This document shows, piece after piece, positions 21,844 to 29,659 of a stretch of 39,983 nucleotides of DNA (the first letter of the stretch is position 1; the number at the start of each line of letters is the position of its first letter). This DNA is from Winogradskya consettensis (GTDB lineage: Bacteria; Actinomycetota; Actinomycetes; Mycobacteriales; Micromonosporaceae): assembly GCF_018332715.1 (NCBI RefSeq), contig NZ_BOQP01000062.1, forward strand, positions 1 through 39,983. The letters are read 5' to 3'. The notes under the pieces are model-generated. The model was not told the DNA's origin and made no database searches. It was given only the letters and a program-made list of their open reading frames with translations. The translations under genes were made by a program, and so were the position numbers.

Positions 21844-23970
21844 TCAGGCCGCGTCCATGGAGGCGCCGACGCCGTTACCCGTGGCCAGATAGTCGGTGCG
21901 GGGGAGGGCCCCGGTCCCGGGGCGGGGGCCCTCCGTGACCGTCGGGTCCGTGGAGCGCAGCACCACGTCGTTGCCCTGCCAGCTGTTGCGGCTCTGCGCG
22001 ACCCTGCCGGTGACGTCGTCGGTCTGCGCGTTGCCGATCGCCGCGTTCGATCGCAGCGTCGCCGCCGACGACCGCATCGCGAAGCCGACCGCCCGGTTGC
22101 GGAACGCCGTGTTGTTCGTCAGCTCCACGGCGGCGGTGTTGCCCTCGTCGTCGAAGCCGTTGCTGCCGTTGTCCCACGCGGCGTCGTGGCGCAGCTTGTG
22201 GGCGGCCGCCGCGGCCGGGGTGCCCCCGCCGAGCACGAAGCCGCTGCCGCCGTTGCGGTAGGACCAGTTGTGCTCCATCGTGACCGCCCCGGTGAAGGCG
22301 CCCAGGTCGAAACCGGCGCCCGTGTTGCCGTAGGCGCGGTTCCCGCGGATCAGGTTCCCGCCGCCGTCCCCGAACTGGACCCCCAGCCCGATGCCGGTCC
22401 CGTTCGCTCCGGCCCCGCTCTCTCCAGCAGGGTCACGGTTGTCGAAGAAGTCGTTGTCGAGGATCTGGTTGCCGGTCGTCCCGGCGTCGCGCAGCATCAG
22501 ACCCGAGCGGGCGTTGCCGTGCATTTTCAGCCGCTGAAAGACGTTGTTGGCACAGGACCTGCACACGTACGCGTGACTGCGCGACCCGACAACCTCCAGA
22601 CCCTGCACCCGCCAGTACGCCGTCCGCTGCGTGATCGCCCACTGATCCGCGGGAACGTCCGCCGCGTCGATGACCGGTTGCTCGTTGCCGAAGTTGCTCA
22701 GCACGATCGGCTCGGCGGCGGTCCCGCTCGTCGTGATCGTGATCCCCTGCTCGGGGCGGTACGTGCCGCCCCGTACGGCGATCGTCCGACCGGGCTCCAC
22801 CACGGCGACGGCCTTGGCGATGCTCGCGTACGGATGCGCCTGCGTCCCGTCCGCGTCGTCACTCCCACCGGGGGCGACGAAGATGTCCGCCTTGCGTACC
22901 CCCGTGATGAACGTCGGCACTGCCTTCCGCGCGCTACCGGTCGAGGACGGCGTCGCCCGGGTCGCCGGCGCCGTCACGGCCGGAGTCTGCGCAGGCGCGG
23001 TCGTTGCCACGGCCGGTGGGACCGCTGCCCGGAACTCCTCGGGCGCAGGCTCGTGATACACCGCGAACACGATCCCGCCGCCTGCCGCGACGGCCGCCGC
23101 GGTGGCCGCTGCCGCCAGCACCTTGTGCTGCACAAAAGCGGTCACTTTGGTGAGGGCGCCCGCCGCGGTTCCCGCTTTGGCGAGGATTCCGGTCACGATC
23201 GCGGCCGGTACGGGCAGAGCGGCGACGCCGAGCAGAAGCTGATCGGGAGCGATGAGACCCTGTCCACGCCGGCTGCACAGTGCGCAGTCCCGGACATGGC
23301 GGCCGAGTCGTTTACGCCACAATGGGTCGGCGACGCCGTCCCATCGCCCGAGCAGCGTGGACAGCTCGGGGCAGCGCGGCTGGGCGTGCAACGCCCGGAC
23401 GACCCCTCGCGCCGCTTCCAGCTGCGCCTTCATCCGCTGCAGGCGCACCGCGGCGTGTTTGGGCACGACGTCCAGGGCGGCGGCCAGCTCCGCCCGGGTC
23501 AGGTCTCCGGACGCCTCCTGCCACCAGAGCCCGAGCAGCCGGCGGTCGTCGCCGTCGAGCCAGTGGGTCGCCTCCACGAGTTCCCGGCGCTGACCGTCGA
23601 GGACCAGCTCGGCGGTGGTGCGCTCCGCGAAGTCCCCGGCGGGGTCCGCGACCTCGATCGGCCCGGTCAGCAGCCGGCGCCGGGACATCCGGCGCGCGCG
23701 GAGGTGCAGTTGGACCTGGCGGTAGGCGATCGCCACGAGCCAGGACCGGAAACGCTCGGGTTCACGCAGATCGGCCAGCCCGCGCAGCGCCCTGAGCATC
23801 GTCTCCTGCACGAGGTCGTCGACGTCCGGATGCCCCGCGAGCGCCCGGCCGATGACGTTGTAGACGAGCGTGAGGTGCGCCGCGATCAGCGCGTCCCGGG
23901 CGTCGGCGTCACCGCGCTGAGCGTCCCGGACCAGCTGCGGGACGTCCGCCGCCATCTGACTTTGCGTCAC
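21844..23970 (-). CDS. Membrane-bound ECF-type sigma factor fused to an extracellular pectate-lyase-like beta-helix
   Basis: 708 aa from a GTG at 23970, which has GAGGAGG eight bases upstream. Other starts as far as 24081 would add a basic stretch. Order of parts: sigma70 region 2 at about 13-95 (DVDDLVQETMLRALRGL, FRSWLVAIAYRQVQLHLRAR); region 4 at about 128-190 (DRRLLGLWWQEASG, TRAELAAALDVVPKHAAVRL); an anti-sigma-like zinc finger HVRDCALC (225-232); one membrane helix at about 284-304; a Pro/Thr linker to 350; and a right-handed parallel beta-helix (360-708) like pectate lyases of the PL9 type, opening IFVAPGGSDDADGTQAHPYA, with many NxxxxN-type turns such as LIRGNRAYGNTG. The sigma parts face the cytoplasm and the beta-helix faces out. 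It is divergent from the pectin methylesterase-pectate lyase operon, its likely target. Whether the beta-helix is active or only binds pectin is not known. Confidence 0.88.
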   Translation of the reverse strand: MTQSQMAADVPQLVRDAQRGDADARDALIAAHLTLVYNVIGRALAGHPDVDDLVQETMLRALRGLADLREPERFRSWLVAIAYRQVQLHLRARRMSRRRLLTGPIEVADPAGDFAERTTAELVLDGQRRELVEATHWLDGDDRRLLGLWWQEASGDLTRAELAAALDVVPKHAAVRLQRMKAQLEAARGVVRALHAQPRCPELSTLLGRWDGVADPLWRKRLGRHVRDCALCSRRGQGLIAPDQLLLGVAALPVPAAIVTGILAKAGTAAGALTKVTAFVQHKVLAAAATAAAVAAGGGIVFAVYHEPAPEEFRAAVPPAVATTAPAQTPAVTAPATRATPSSTGSARKAVPTFITGVRKADIFVAPGGSDDADGTQAHPYASIAKAVAVVEPGRTIAVRGGTYRPEQGITITTSGTAAEPIVLSNFGNEQPVIDAADVPADQWAITQRTAYWRVQGLEVVGSRSHAYVCRSCANNVFQRLKMHGNARSGLMLRDAGTTGNQILDNDFFDNRDPAGESGAGANGTGIGLGVQFGDGGGNLIRGNRAYGNTGAGFDLGAFTGAVTMEHNWSYRNGGSGFVLGGGTPAAAAAHKLRHDAAWDNGSNGFDDEGNTAAVELTNNTAFRNRAVGFAMRSSAATLRSNAAIGNAQTDDVTGRVAQSRNSWQGNDVVLRSTDPTVTEGPRPGTGALPRTDYLATGNGVGASMDAA

Positions 23971-24333
23971 CGGCGGTGCCTCCTCAGCTGGTGCGTGGCC
24001 CCGGCGCCGAGGGCGTCGCCCGCGCCTGCGCTGCTCGCTCATCTCCGCCATCCGCCCGTGCCGCGTCATATCGGCGAACATCGCTGCTAGGGGCGTGATT
24101 GACCGTCCATGAGCTGCAAGAACATGACGATCGTCGATGCCGGAGCCGTATCGTTACACAGCTGTTCCGTGCGTGTAAAGCGCCTGCGCCATGACCGGCC
24201 CGCAAGAAATCCGCGGAATTTCTGTTGTCCCGGCCCTCCCGGCGTATCTACCACACTGCCGCCTTCCACCGAGACGGCAGTTACCGCTCGTGTTCATCTG
24301 GGAGCGCTCCTGCTTCGTGAGAGGACCGGAACC
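23971..24333. other. Divergent control region between sigma factor and pectinase operon
   Basis: 363 nt. It holds the CebR-like palindrome at 24299-24312. The minus strand also carries the Arg-rich possible N-terminal extension of the sigma protein (to 24081). I could not find a convincing ECF-type GGAAC...CGTC promoter pair; a GGAAC on the minus strand at about 24161-24165 has no clear -10. Confidence 0.5.
24299..24312. promoter_or_regulatory. CebR-type operator before the pectin methylesterase gene
   Basis: TGGGAGCGCTCCTG matches 12 of 14 bases of the CebR palindrome TGGGAGCGCTCCCA known from Streptomyces. It ends 21 nt before the GTG start, where a repressor would block the transcript. 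Confidence 0.6.
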
Positions 24334-25788
24334 GTGTCCACACCTGATCCCCGAAGGCGCCGCCCGTCCCCGGCCGCCGTCCCCATCCGCCGGGCCGCGC
24401 TCGTCGCGCTCGTCACGGCCGTCCCCGCTGCTGTGGTGGGCTTCTCGATGCTTCCCTCGGAGGCAGCCGCACTGCCCCCGGCGGGCGCCATCTATCAGCT
24501 CGCCGTCGCGAAGAGCGGCATGTGCATCGACGTGCCGGCCGCGTCGAAGGACAACAGCGTCCTGCTCCAGCAGTGGGGTTGCACGTCCGGTGCCACCTGG
24601 CAGCAGTTCAAGCTCACGGCTGTCGGCTCGAATTATCAGCTGGTCAACGTTAACAGCGGCAAGTGCATCGACGTGCCCGCCGCGTCGACGACCTCGGGTG
24701 TCCAGTTGCAGCAGTACACGTGTGTCTCCAGTCAGACGAATCAGTTGTGGTCGCTGGTGGCGAGCGGGACGAACACGTTCCAGATCGTGAACGCGGGCAA
24801 CAAGCTGTGCGTCAGTGACAAGGATGCGTCGACGTCGTCGGGGGCGGCGATCATCCAGGAGACGTGCACCGCGAACTCGAACAAGCAGTGGGCGTTCAAC
24901 GCCGTCGGGAACTCGGGCACGCCGACCGTGGCCGCGGACGGCACGGGGAAGTACACCACCGTGCAGGCGGCGATCGACGCGGTGCCCGCCAACGCTACGA
25001 CGCGGCAGGTCATCACGATCAAGGCCGGCACGTACAGGGAGATCGTCACGATCCCGTCGAACAAGCCGTACGTCACGCTGCAGGGCCTGGGCTCCTCGGC
25101 CTCGAACACGGTGATCGTCAACAATCACAGCTCGGCCGGCGGGTACGGGACCTCGGGCAGCGCCACGGCGTTCGTCAACGGGCACGACTTCCTCGCCACG
25201 AACCTGACCATCAGCAACGACTACGGCGAGGGCAGCCAGGCCGTCGCCGCGAACCTCAACGCCGACCGGTCGGTGTTCAGCAACGTCCGGTTCCTCGGCA
25301 ACCAGGACACGCTGCTGGTCAACAACTACCGCGCGTACGTCGTGAACTCGTACGTCGAGGGCACCGTGGACTTCATCTTCGGCGGCGCCACCACGGTGTT
25401 CAACGCGACCACGATCCACGAGAAGCGTACGAGCGGTGGCCCGATCACCGCTGCGAACACCGATGCCACCAAGACGTACGGCATCCTCGTCTACAAGTGC
25501 ACGGTCACCGGCGCGGCGAACAACGTCACGCAGCTGGGCCGGCCCTGGGGTCCGAACGCGCAGGTGCTGTATCGCGAGTCGAACCTCAGCGCGACGATCA
25601 AGACCGCGCAGCCGTGGACCGACATGTCCGGCAACACGTGGCAGAACGCGCGGTTCCTCGAATACAAGAACACCGGCTCCGGCGCGGGCACCAACAGCAA
25701 CCGCCCGCAGCTGAGCGACTCGGCCGCGCCGTCCTACACCCCGCAGAAATACCTGGCCGGCAGTGACGGCTGGAACCCGATCGGCTGA
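24334..25788 (+). CDS. Secreted pectin methylesterase (CE8) with N-terminal CBM13
   Basis: 484 aa. It removes methyl esters from pectin, making it open to pectate lyase. GTG start at 24334 with AGAGGA eight bases upstream. Signal peptide about 1-46 (IRRAALVALVTAVPAAVVGF, cleavage near EAAA). A CBM13 ricin-type trefoil covers about 49-192 with its QQW, QLW and KQW repeats. The CE8 beta-helix covers 197-484: GYGTSGSATAFVNGHDF, QAVAANLNADRSVFSNVRFL, GNQDTLLV (catalytic Asp), GTVDFIFGGATTVF (second Asp) and LGRPWGP (catalytic Arg). First gene of an operon with the pectate lyase, whose ribosome site overlaps this stop. Probably controlled by the CebR-type site and perhaps by the divergent sigma factor. 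Confidence 0.92.
   Translation: MSTPDPRRRRPSPAAVPIRRAALVALVTAVPAAVVGFSMLPSEAAALPPAGAIYQLAVAKSGMCIDVPAASKDNSVLLQQWGCTSGATWQQFKLTAVGSNYQLVNVNSGKCIDVPAASTTSGVQLQQYTCVSSQTNQLWSLVASGTNTFQIVNAGNKLCVSDKDASTSSGAAIIQETCTANSNKQWAFNAVGNSGTPTVAADGTGKYTTVQAAIDAVPANATTRQVITIKAGTYREIVTIPSNKPYVTLQGLGSSASNTVIVNNHSSAGGYGTSGSATAFVNGHDFLATNLTISNDYGEGSQAVAANLNADRSVFSNVRFLGNQDTLLVNNYRAYVVNSYVEGTVDFIFGGATTVFNATTIHEKRTSGGPITAANTDATKTYGILVYKCTVTGAANNVTQLGRPWGPNAQVLYRESNLSATIKTAQPWTDMSGNTWQNARFLEYKNTGSGAGTNSNRPQLSDSAAPSYTPQKYLAGSDGWNPIG
24448..24909 (+). repeat. CBM13-coding repeat, copy 1
   Basis: 154 codons (signal peptide end and CBM13) that recur at 25869-26330. The two encoded stretches differ at 5 of 154 residues (I/T, M/K, V/I, S/E, S/T). 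The catalytic domains behind them are unrelated. Confidence 0.9.
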
Positions 25789-25799
25789 GAGGCATCCCC

Positions 25800-27233
25800 G
25801 TGAAGATCTCCCTGAAACGACGAGCCGCACTGCTCATCGGCATCCCCGCCGTGGTGGTGGGCTACTCGATGCTGCCCTCGGAAGCAGCCGCACTCCCACC
25901 GGCGGGTGCCACCTATCAGCTCGCCGTCGCCAAGAGCGGCAAGTGCATCGACGTCCCGGCCGCGTCGAAGGACAACAGCGTCCTGCTCCAGCAGTGGGGC
26001 TGCACGTCCGGCGCCACCTGGCAGCAGTTCAAGCTCACCGCGGTCGGCTCGAACTACCAGCTGGTCAACGTTAACAGCGGCAAGTGCATCGACGTGCCCG
26101 CCGCCTCGACGACCTCGGGCGTTCAGCTGCAGCAGTACACGTGTGTCTCCAGCCAGACGAATCAGTTGTGGTCGCTGGTGGCGAGCGGGACGAACACGTT
26201 CCAGATCGTCAACGCCGGCAACAAGCTGTGCATCAGTGACAAGGACGCGTCGACCGAATCGGGTGCGGCGATCATCCAGGAGACGTGCACGGCGAACACG
26301 AACAAGCAGTGGGCGTTCAACGCGGTCGGCGGGCGCTCCTGGCCGGCGGTGGCGGACGGCTTCGCGTCGACCGGTGGCGGCACGACCGGTGGTGCGGCGG
26401 GGACGACGGTCACGGTGAGCACGCTCGCGGACCTGACGAAATACGTCACGGCCACGGAACCGTACGTCATCCGCGTGCAGGGCGCGATCACCGTCACCCC
26501 CAAGGGCACCGAGCTCAAGGTGCAGTCCAACAAGACGATCGTCGGCGTCGGGACCAGCGGCAACATCGTCGGCGGAGGCTTCTTCCTCGGCACCGGCGTG
26601 CACAACGTCATCATCCGGAACCTCACCATCCGGGACGCGGCGATGCCCGAGGACGACCCGGACGACAAGGTCTACGACTACGACGGCATCCAGATGGACA
26701 CCGCCGACCATGTCTGGATCGACCACAACACGATCACCCGGATGAACGACGGCCTGATCGACAGCCGCAAGGACACGAGCTACCTGACCGTCTCCTGGAA
26801 CGTCCTGGCCAGCGAGAACAAGGCGTTCGGCATCGGCTGGACCGACAACGTCACGGCCCGCATGACGATCCACCACAACTGGATCCGCGACACCAACCAG
26901 CGCAACCCCAGCGTCGACAACGTCGCGTACGCCCACCTCTACAACAACTACCTGCAGAACGTGACGTCGTACGGCAACCTCTCCCGGGGCGCGACCAAAC
27001 TGGTGCTGGAGAACAGCTACTTCAGCAACGTCGTCAACCCGTACTACAACGACACCTCGGCCGCCCAGCTCAAGCAGAGCGGCAGCATCGTCGTGAACAG
27101 CTCGGGCAAACAGCAGACCAACGGGTCAGCCTTCACCCCGAGCACCTTCTACGCCTACACCCTCGACCCCGCAGCCGACGTCCCGAGCCTGCTGGCGACC
27201 TACGCCGGACCCCAGGCGAACATCGGGTCCTGA
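25800..27233 (+). CDS. Secreted pectate lyase (PL1) with N-terminal CBM13
   Basis: 477 aa. It cleaves de-esterified pectin by beta-elimination. GTG start at 25800 with GAGAGG (25787-25792) overlapping the stop of the gene before. Signal peptide about 1-31, CBM13 about 34-177, Gly/Thr linker, and the PL1 parallel beta-helix about 185-477: NKTIVGVGTSGNIVGGGF, VIIRNLTIRD, DYDGIQMDTADHVWIDHNTI, DGLIDSRKDTSYLTVSWN, HHNWIRDTNQRNPSVDNVAY and LYNNYLQNV. Ca2+-binding Asp and the Arg region of the active site are present. Works with the methylesterase upstream: that enzyme makes pectate, this one cuts it. Confidence 0.92.
   Translation: MKISLKRRAALLIGIPAVVVGYSMLPSEAAALPPAGATYQLAVAKSGKCIDVPAASKDNSVLLQQWGCTSGATWQQFKLTAVGSNYQLVNVNSGKCIDVPAASTTSGVQLQQYTCVSSQTNQLWSLVASGTNTFQIVNAGNKLCISDKDASTESGAAIIQETCTANTNKQWAFNAVGGRSWPAVADGFASTGGGTTGGAAGTTVTVSTLADLTKYVTATEPYVIRVQGAITVTPKGTELKVQSNKTIVGVGTSGNIVGGGFFLGTGVHNVIIRNLTIRDAAMPEDDPDDKVYDYDGIQMDTADHVWIDHNTITRMNDGLIDSRKDTSYLTVSWNVLASENKAFGIGWTDNVTARMTIHHNWIRDTNQRNPSVDNVAYAHLYNNYLQNVTSYGNLSRGATKLVLENSYFSNVVNPYYNDTSAAQLKQSGSIVVNSSGKQQTNGSAFTPSTFYAYTLDPAADVPSLLATYAGPQANIGS
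25869..26330 (+). repeat. CBM13-coding repeat, copy 2
   Basis: Second copy of the 154-codon block at 24448-24909. It points to recent domain duplication or gene conversion between the neighbouring pectinases. Confidence 0.9.
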
Positions 27234-27244
27234 CCGGGCGTGCA

Positions 27245-27278
27245 GCGTCACCAGCCGGCGGCACCCGGCTGGTGACGC
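27245..27278 (+). terminator. Terminator hairpin of the pectinase operon
   Basis: Perfect 14-bp stem GCGTCACCAGCCGG (27245-27258) with 27265-27278, loop of 6, starting 12 nt after the pectate lyase stop. No T-run, as is common in actinobacteria. Confidence 0.75.
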
Positions 27279-27351
27279 CGCACACCGACCGGGCGGCCCA
27301 ACGCACGAAGCGCCGGGACCATTTGCCAGTCTGCAGCCTCTACAGTGGTGA

Positions 27352-27459
27352 CGTAGCGGCAGCAGCGAGACCCACTGCCTGAACACCGCGTCCGGCGAAG
27401 AGGGCAGCGGGATCAACTTCCCGGGCGCGCTGGACCTGGACTACAGCAACATCGCCTGA
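27352..27459 (+). pseudogene. Orphan C-terminal coding fragment
   Basis: 35 codons between an in-frame TGA (27349-27351) and a TGA (27457-27459) read like the end of a protein: SETHCLNTASGEEGS, then GINFPGALDLDYSNIA. Nearly all third positions are G or C. There is no start codon or ribosome site. It is probably what remains of a gene cut off on its 5' side; I do not recognise the family. Confidence 0.35.
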
Positions 27460-27572
27460 TTGCCGCCATGGGCGGGCAGCGAGTCGGCGACTGGTCGCGT
27501 CCTCGCGCGGTGGGTGCTGATAAAGGCTGGTTGACGTGGTCTTCCGTGGTCCCCGCGACTAGGGTTCACAGG

Positions 27573-28670
27573 ATGCGGGACGTTCTCGGCGAGCTGGTGA
27601 AGGCGTGGCGTCTCGGTGAGCCCGCCGCGCTGGCGACCGTGACCGCGACCTGGTCGAGTGCGCCTCGCCAGCCGGGTGCCGCGATGGTGGTGCACGCTGA
27701 CGGGGTGGTGGCCGGCAGCGTCTCGGGTGGGTGTGTCGAGGGCGCTGTCTACGAGCTGTGCCGGGAGGTCGCCGGGTCGGGGGTGCCGCGGACAGCGCGG
27801 TTCGGGATCACCGACGACGACGCTTTCGAGGTGGGGCTGCCGTGCGGCGGGACGATCGAGCTGTTCGTGGAGCCAGCGGGCTTTCCCGAGCTGGGGGTTC
27901 TGGCCGGGGAGGTTGCGGCCGGGCGGCCCGTCGCGCTGCTGACCGGCGTCGAGGGCAGGGCCGGGCGGCATCTGGTCCTCACCGCGGCCGGGCGGCACGG
28001 CTCGCTGGGGCACGACCGGCTCGATGACGCCGCGACCGACGACGGGCGGGGCCTGCTCGCGGCCGGGCGCAGCGGGCTGCTGCACTACGGGCCGGACGGG
28101 CAGCGGCGGGGGACCGGTGCGACGGTGCTGGTGACCTCGTTCGCGCCGCCGGCGCGCATGCTCGTCTTCGGGGCGACGGATCATGCGGCGGCGGTGGCGC
28201 GGATCGGGTCGTTCCTCGGCTACCGGGTGACCGTGTGTGATGCGCGGCCGGTGTTCGCGACGGCGAAACGCTTCCCCGAGGCGGACGAGGTGGTCGTCGA
28301 CTGGCCGCACCGCTATCTCGCGGCGGAGGCCGGGGCGGGGCGGCTCGACGCGCGTACGGTCGCCTGCGTGCTCACCCACGACACGAAGTTCGACGTCCCG
28401 GTTCTCGAGGTCGCCCTGAGACTGCCGATCGCGTACATCGGCGCGATGGGCTCACGGCGTACCCATGATGATCGGTTGAAGCGGCTCCGCGAGACCGGCC
28501 TGACCGAAACGGAGATCGCGCGACTGTCCTCCCCGATCGGTCTCGACCTCGGCGCGCGCACGCCGGAGGAGACCGCGGTCAGTGTGGCGGCCGAGATCGT
28601 CGCGTTGCGGTGGCAGGGCAGCGGGGAGCGGCTGACCGCGACCTCGGGGCCGATTCACGGCATTAGTTAG
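27573..28670 (+). CDS. XdhC/CoxI-family molybdoenzyme maturation protein
   Basis: 365 aa. XdhC proteins bind molybdenum cofactor and sulfurate or insert it into xanthine dehydrogenase-type enzymes. XdhC_CoxI domain at about 10-80 (ATVTATWSSAPRQPGAAMVV, SVSGGCVEGAVYEL), then GLPCGGTIELFVEP, and a Rossmann-type XdhC_C domain at about 205-345 (MLVFGATDHAAAVARIGSFL, YIGAMGSRRTHDDRLKRL, PIGLDLGARTPEETAVSVA). ATG at 27573 lies 7 nt after TAGGGT and has no ribosome site, which suggests a leaderless message. No molybdoenzyme gene is nearby, so its client lies elsewhere. Confidence 0.88.
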   Translation: MRDVLGELVKAWRLGEPAALATVTATWSSAPRQPGAAMVVHADGVVAGSVSGGCVEGAVYELCREVAGSGVPRTARFGITDDDAFEVGLPCGGTIELFVEPAGFPELGVLAGEVAAGRPVALLTGVEGRAGRHLVLTAAGRHGSLGHDRLDDAATDDGRGLLAAGRSGLLHYGPDGQRRGTGATVLVTSFAPPARMLVFGATDHAAAVARIGSFLGYRVTVCDARPVFATAKRFPEADEVVVDWPHRYLAAEAGAGRLDARTVACVLTHDTKFDVPVLEVALRLPIAYIGAMGSRRTHDDRLKRLRETGLTETEIARLSSPIGLDLGARTPEETAVSVAAEIVALRWQGSGERLTATSGPIHGIS

Positions 28671-28783
28671 ATCACAGGTCGCCGGCGGGATCCTGCAGTC
28701 GATTGGCAGATGGCCCGGGATCCGGTGCGGGGAAGCATTCGATGTGCCACGGGACGTTCCCGGGGCACATCGAAGGGGATGGC

Positions 28784-29602
28784 ATGCCTTACATCACCGC
28801 AGCGGACGGCGCACAGATCTTCTACAAGGACTGGGGCCAGGGCCAGCCGGTCATCTTCAGCCACGGATGGCCGCTCAACGGCGACGCGTGGGACGTCGAG
28901 ATGAAGCTCGCGGCGGACAACGGCTTCCGGGCGATCGCGCACGACCGCCGGGGTCACGGCCGCTCCGAGCAGACCTGGGCCGGCAACGACATGGACACGT
29001 ACGCCGCCGACCTGGCCGCGCTCGTGGACGAGCTCAACCTCACCGACATCATCCTGGTCGGCCACTCGACCGGTGGCGGCGAGGTCGTCCGGTTCGCCGC
29101 CCGCCACGGCGCCGGCCGGGTCGCCAAGATCGCCACCGCGGGTGCGGTGCCGCCGGTCATGGTCAAGAAGGAGTCGAACCCGGACGGCCTGCCGATCGAG
29201 GTGTTCGACGGGATCCGTGAGGGTGTCCTCAACGACCGCTCGCAGTTCTTCCAGGACCTGTCCGAGTCGTTCTTCGGCATCAACCACGGCACCGGCATCT
29301 CGCAGGGCCAGCGCGACCAGTTCTGGCGGCTCGGCATGCAGATGAGCCTCAAGGGCGCCTACGACTGCATCAAGGCGTTCTCGGAGTCCGACTTCACCGA
29401 GGACCTCAAGTCCCTCGACGTGCCGTTCTTCCTCGCGCACGGCGACGACGACCAGATCGTCCCGATCGCCGACGCCGCGCTCAAGACCGTCGACCTGGTC
29501 AAGAACGTGCAGCTGAAGGTCTACCCGGGCGCCCCGCACGGCATCGCCGGTGAGTACCAGAAGGCCCTCGACGCCGACCTGATCGAGTTCTTCAAGAGCT
29601 GA
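28784..29602 (+). CDS. Alpha/beta hydrolase, non-heme chloroperoxidase type
   Basis: 272 aa. Typical of cofactor-free haloperoxidases/aryl esterases: DGAQIFYKDWGQGQPVIFSH, GWPLNGDAWD, HDRRGHGRSEQTW, nucleophile elbow GHSTGGGEVVRFAARHG (Ser about 97), acid in AHGDDDQIVPI and catalytic His in YPGAPHG. ATG at 28784 with AAGGGGA before it. Real substrate unknown; it probably hydrolyses small esters, and bromoperoxidase activity with organic acids is a side reaction in the family. Single gene followed by a strong terminator. Confidence 0.9.
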   Translation: MPYITAADGAQIFYKDWGQGQPVIFSHGWPLNGDAWDVEMKLAADNGFRAIAHDRRGHGRSEQTWAGNDMDTYAADLAALVDELNLTDIILVGHSTGGGEVVRFAARHGAGRVAKIATAGAVPPVMVKKESNPDGLPIEVFDGIREGVLNDRSQFFQDLSESFFGINHGTGISQGQRDQFWRLGMQMSLKGAYDCIKAFSESDFTEDLKSLDVPFFLAHGDDDQIVPIADAALKTVDLVKNVQLKVYPGAPHGIAGEYQKALDADLIEFFKS

Positions 29603-29613
29603 GCACGGCACAA

Positions 29614-29644
29614 GGGGGCGGCGCCGGTCATCGGCGCCGCCCCC
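29614..29644. terminator. Bidirectional terminator
   Basis: Perfect 13-bp stem (GGGGGCGGCGCCG, 29614-29626, with 29632-29644), 5-nt loop, followed by TTT. It lies between the convergent hydrolase (stop 29602) and MFS gene (stop 29660). Confidence 0.85.
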
Positions 29645-29659
29645 TTTGCGTTCCACCGG

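Larger units (their letters stand above)
27234..27572 (+). other. Intergenic region after the pectinase operon
   Basis: 339 nt. It holds the terminator hairpin at 27245-27278, an orphan C-terminal coding fragment at 27352-27459, and the TAGGGT box at 27560-27565 just before xdhC. No full gene. Confidence 0.6.

Noticed and set aside
22186..24090. A 634-codon plus-strand frame opposite the sigma-lyase gene
   Set aside because: Low-complexity sequence antisense to recognisable sigma and beta-helix domains.
24120..24180. ECF-type promoter between the sigma factor and pectinase genes
   Set aside because: GGAAC on the minus strand has no -10 partner at 16-17 nt, and no clear pair exists on the plus strand; not supported by reading alone.
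24154..26936. Long minus-strand frames opposite the two pectinases
   Set aside because: Antisense to CE8 and PL1 domains; their mutual likeness only mirrors the CBM13 duplication.
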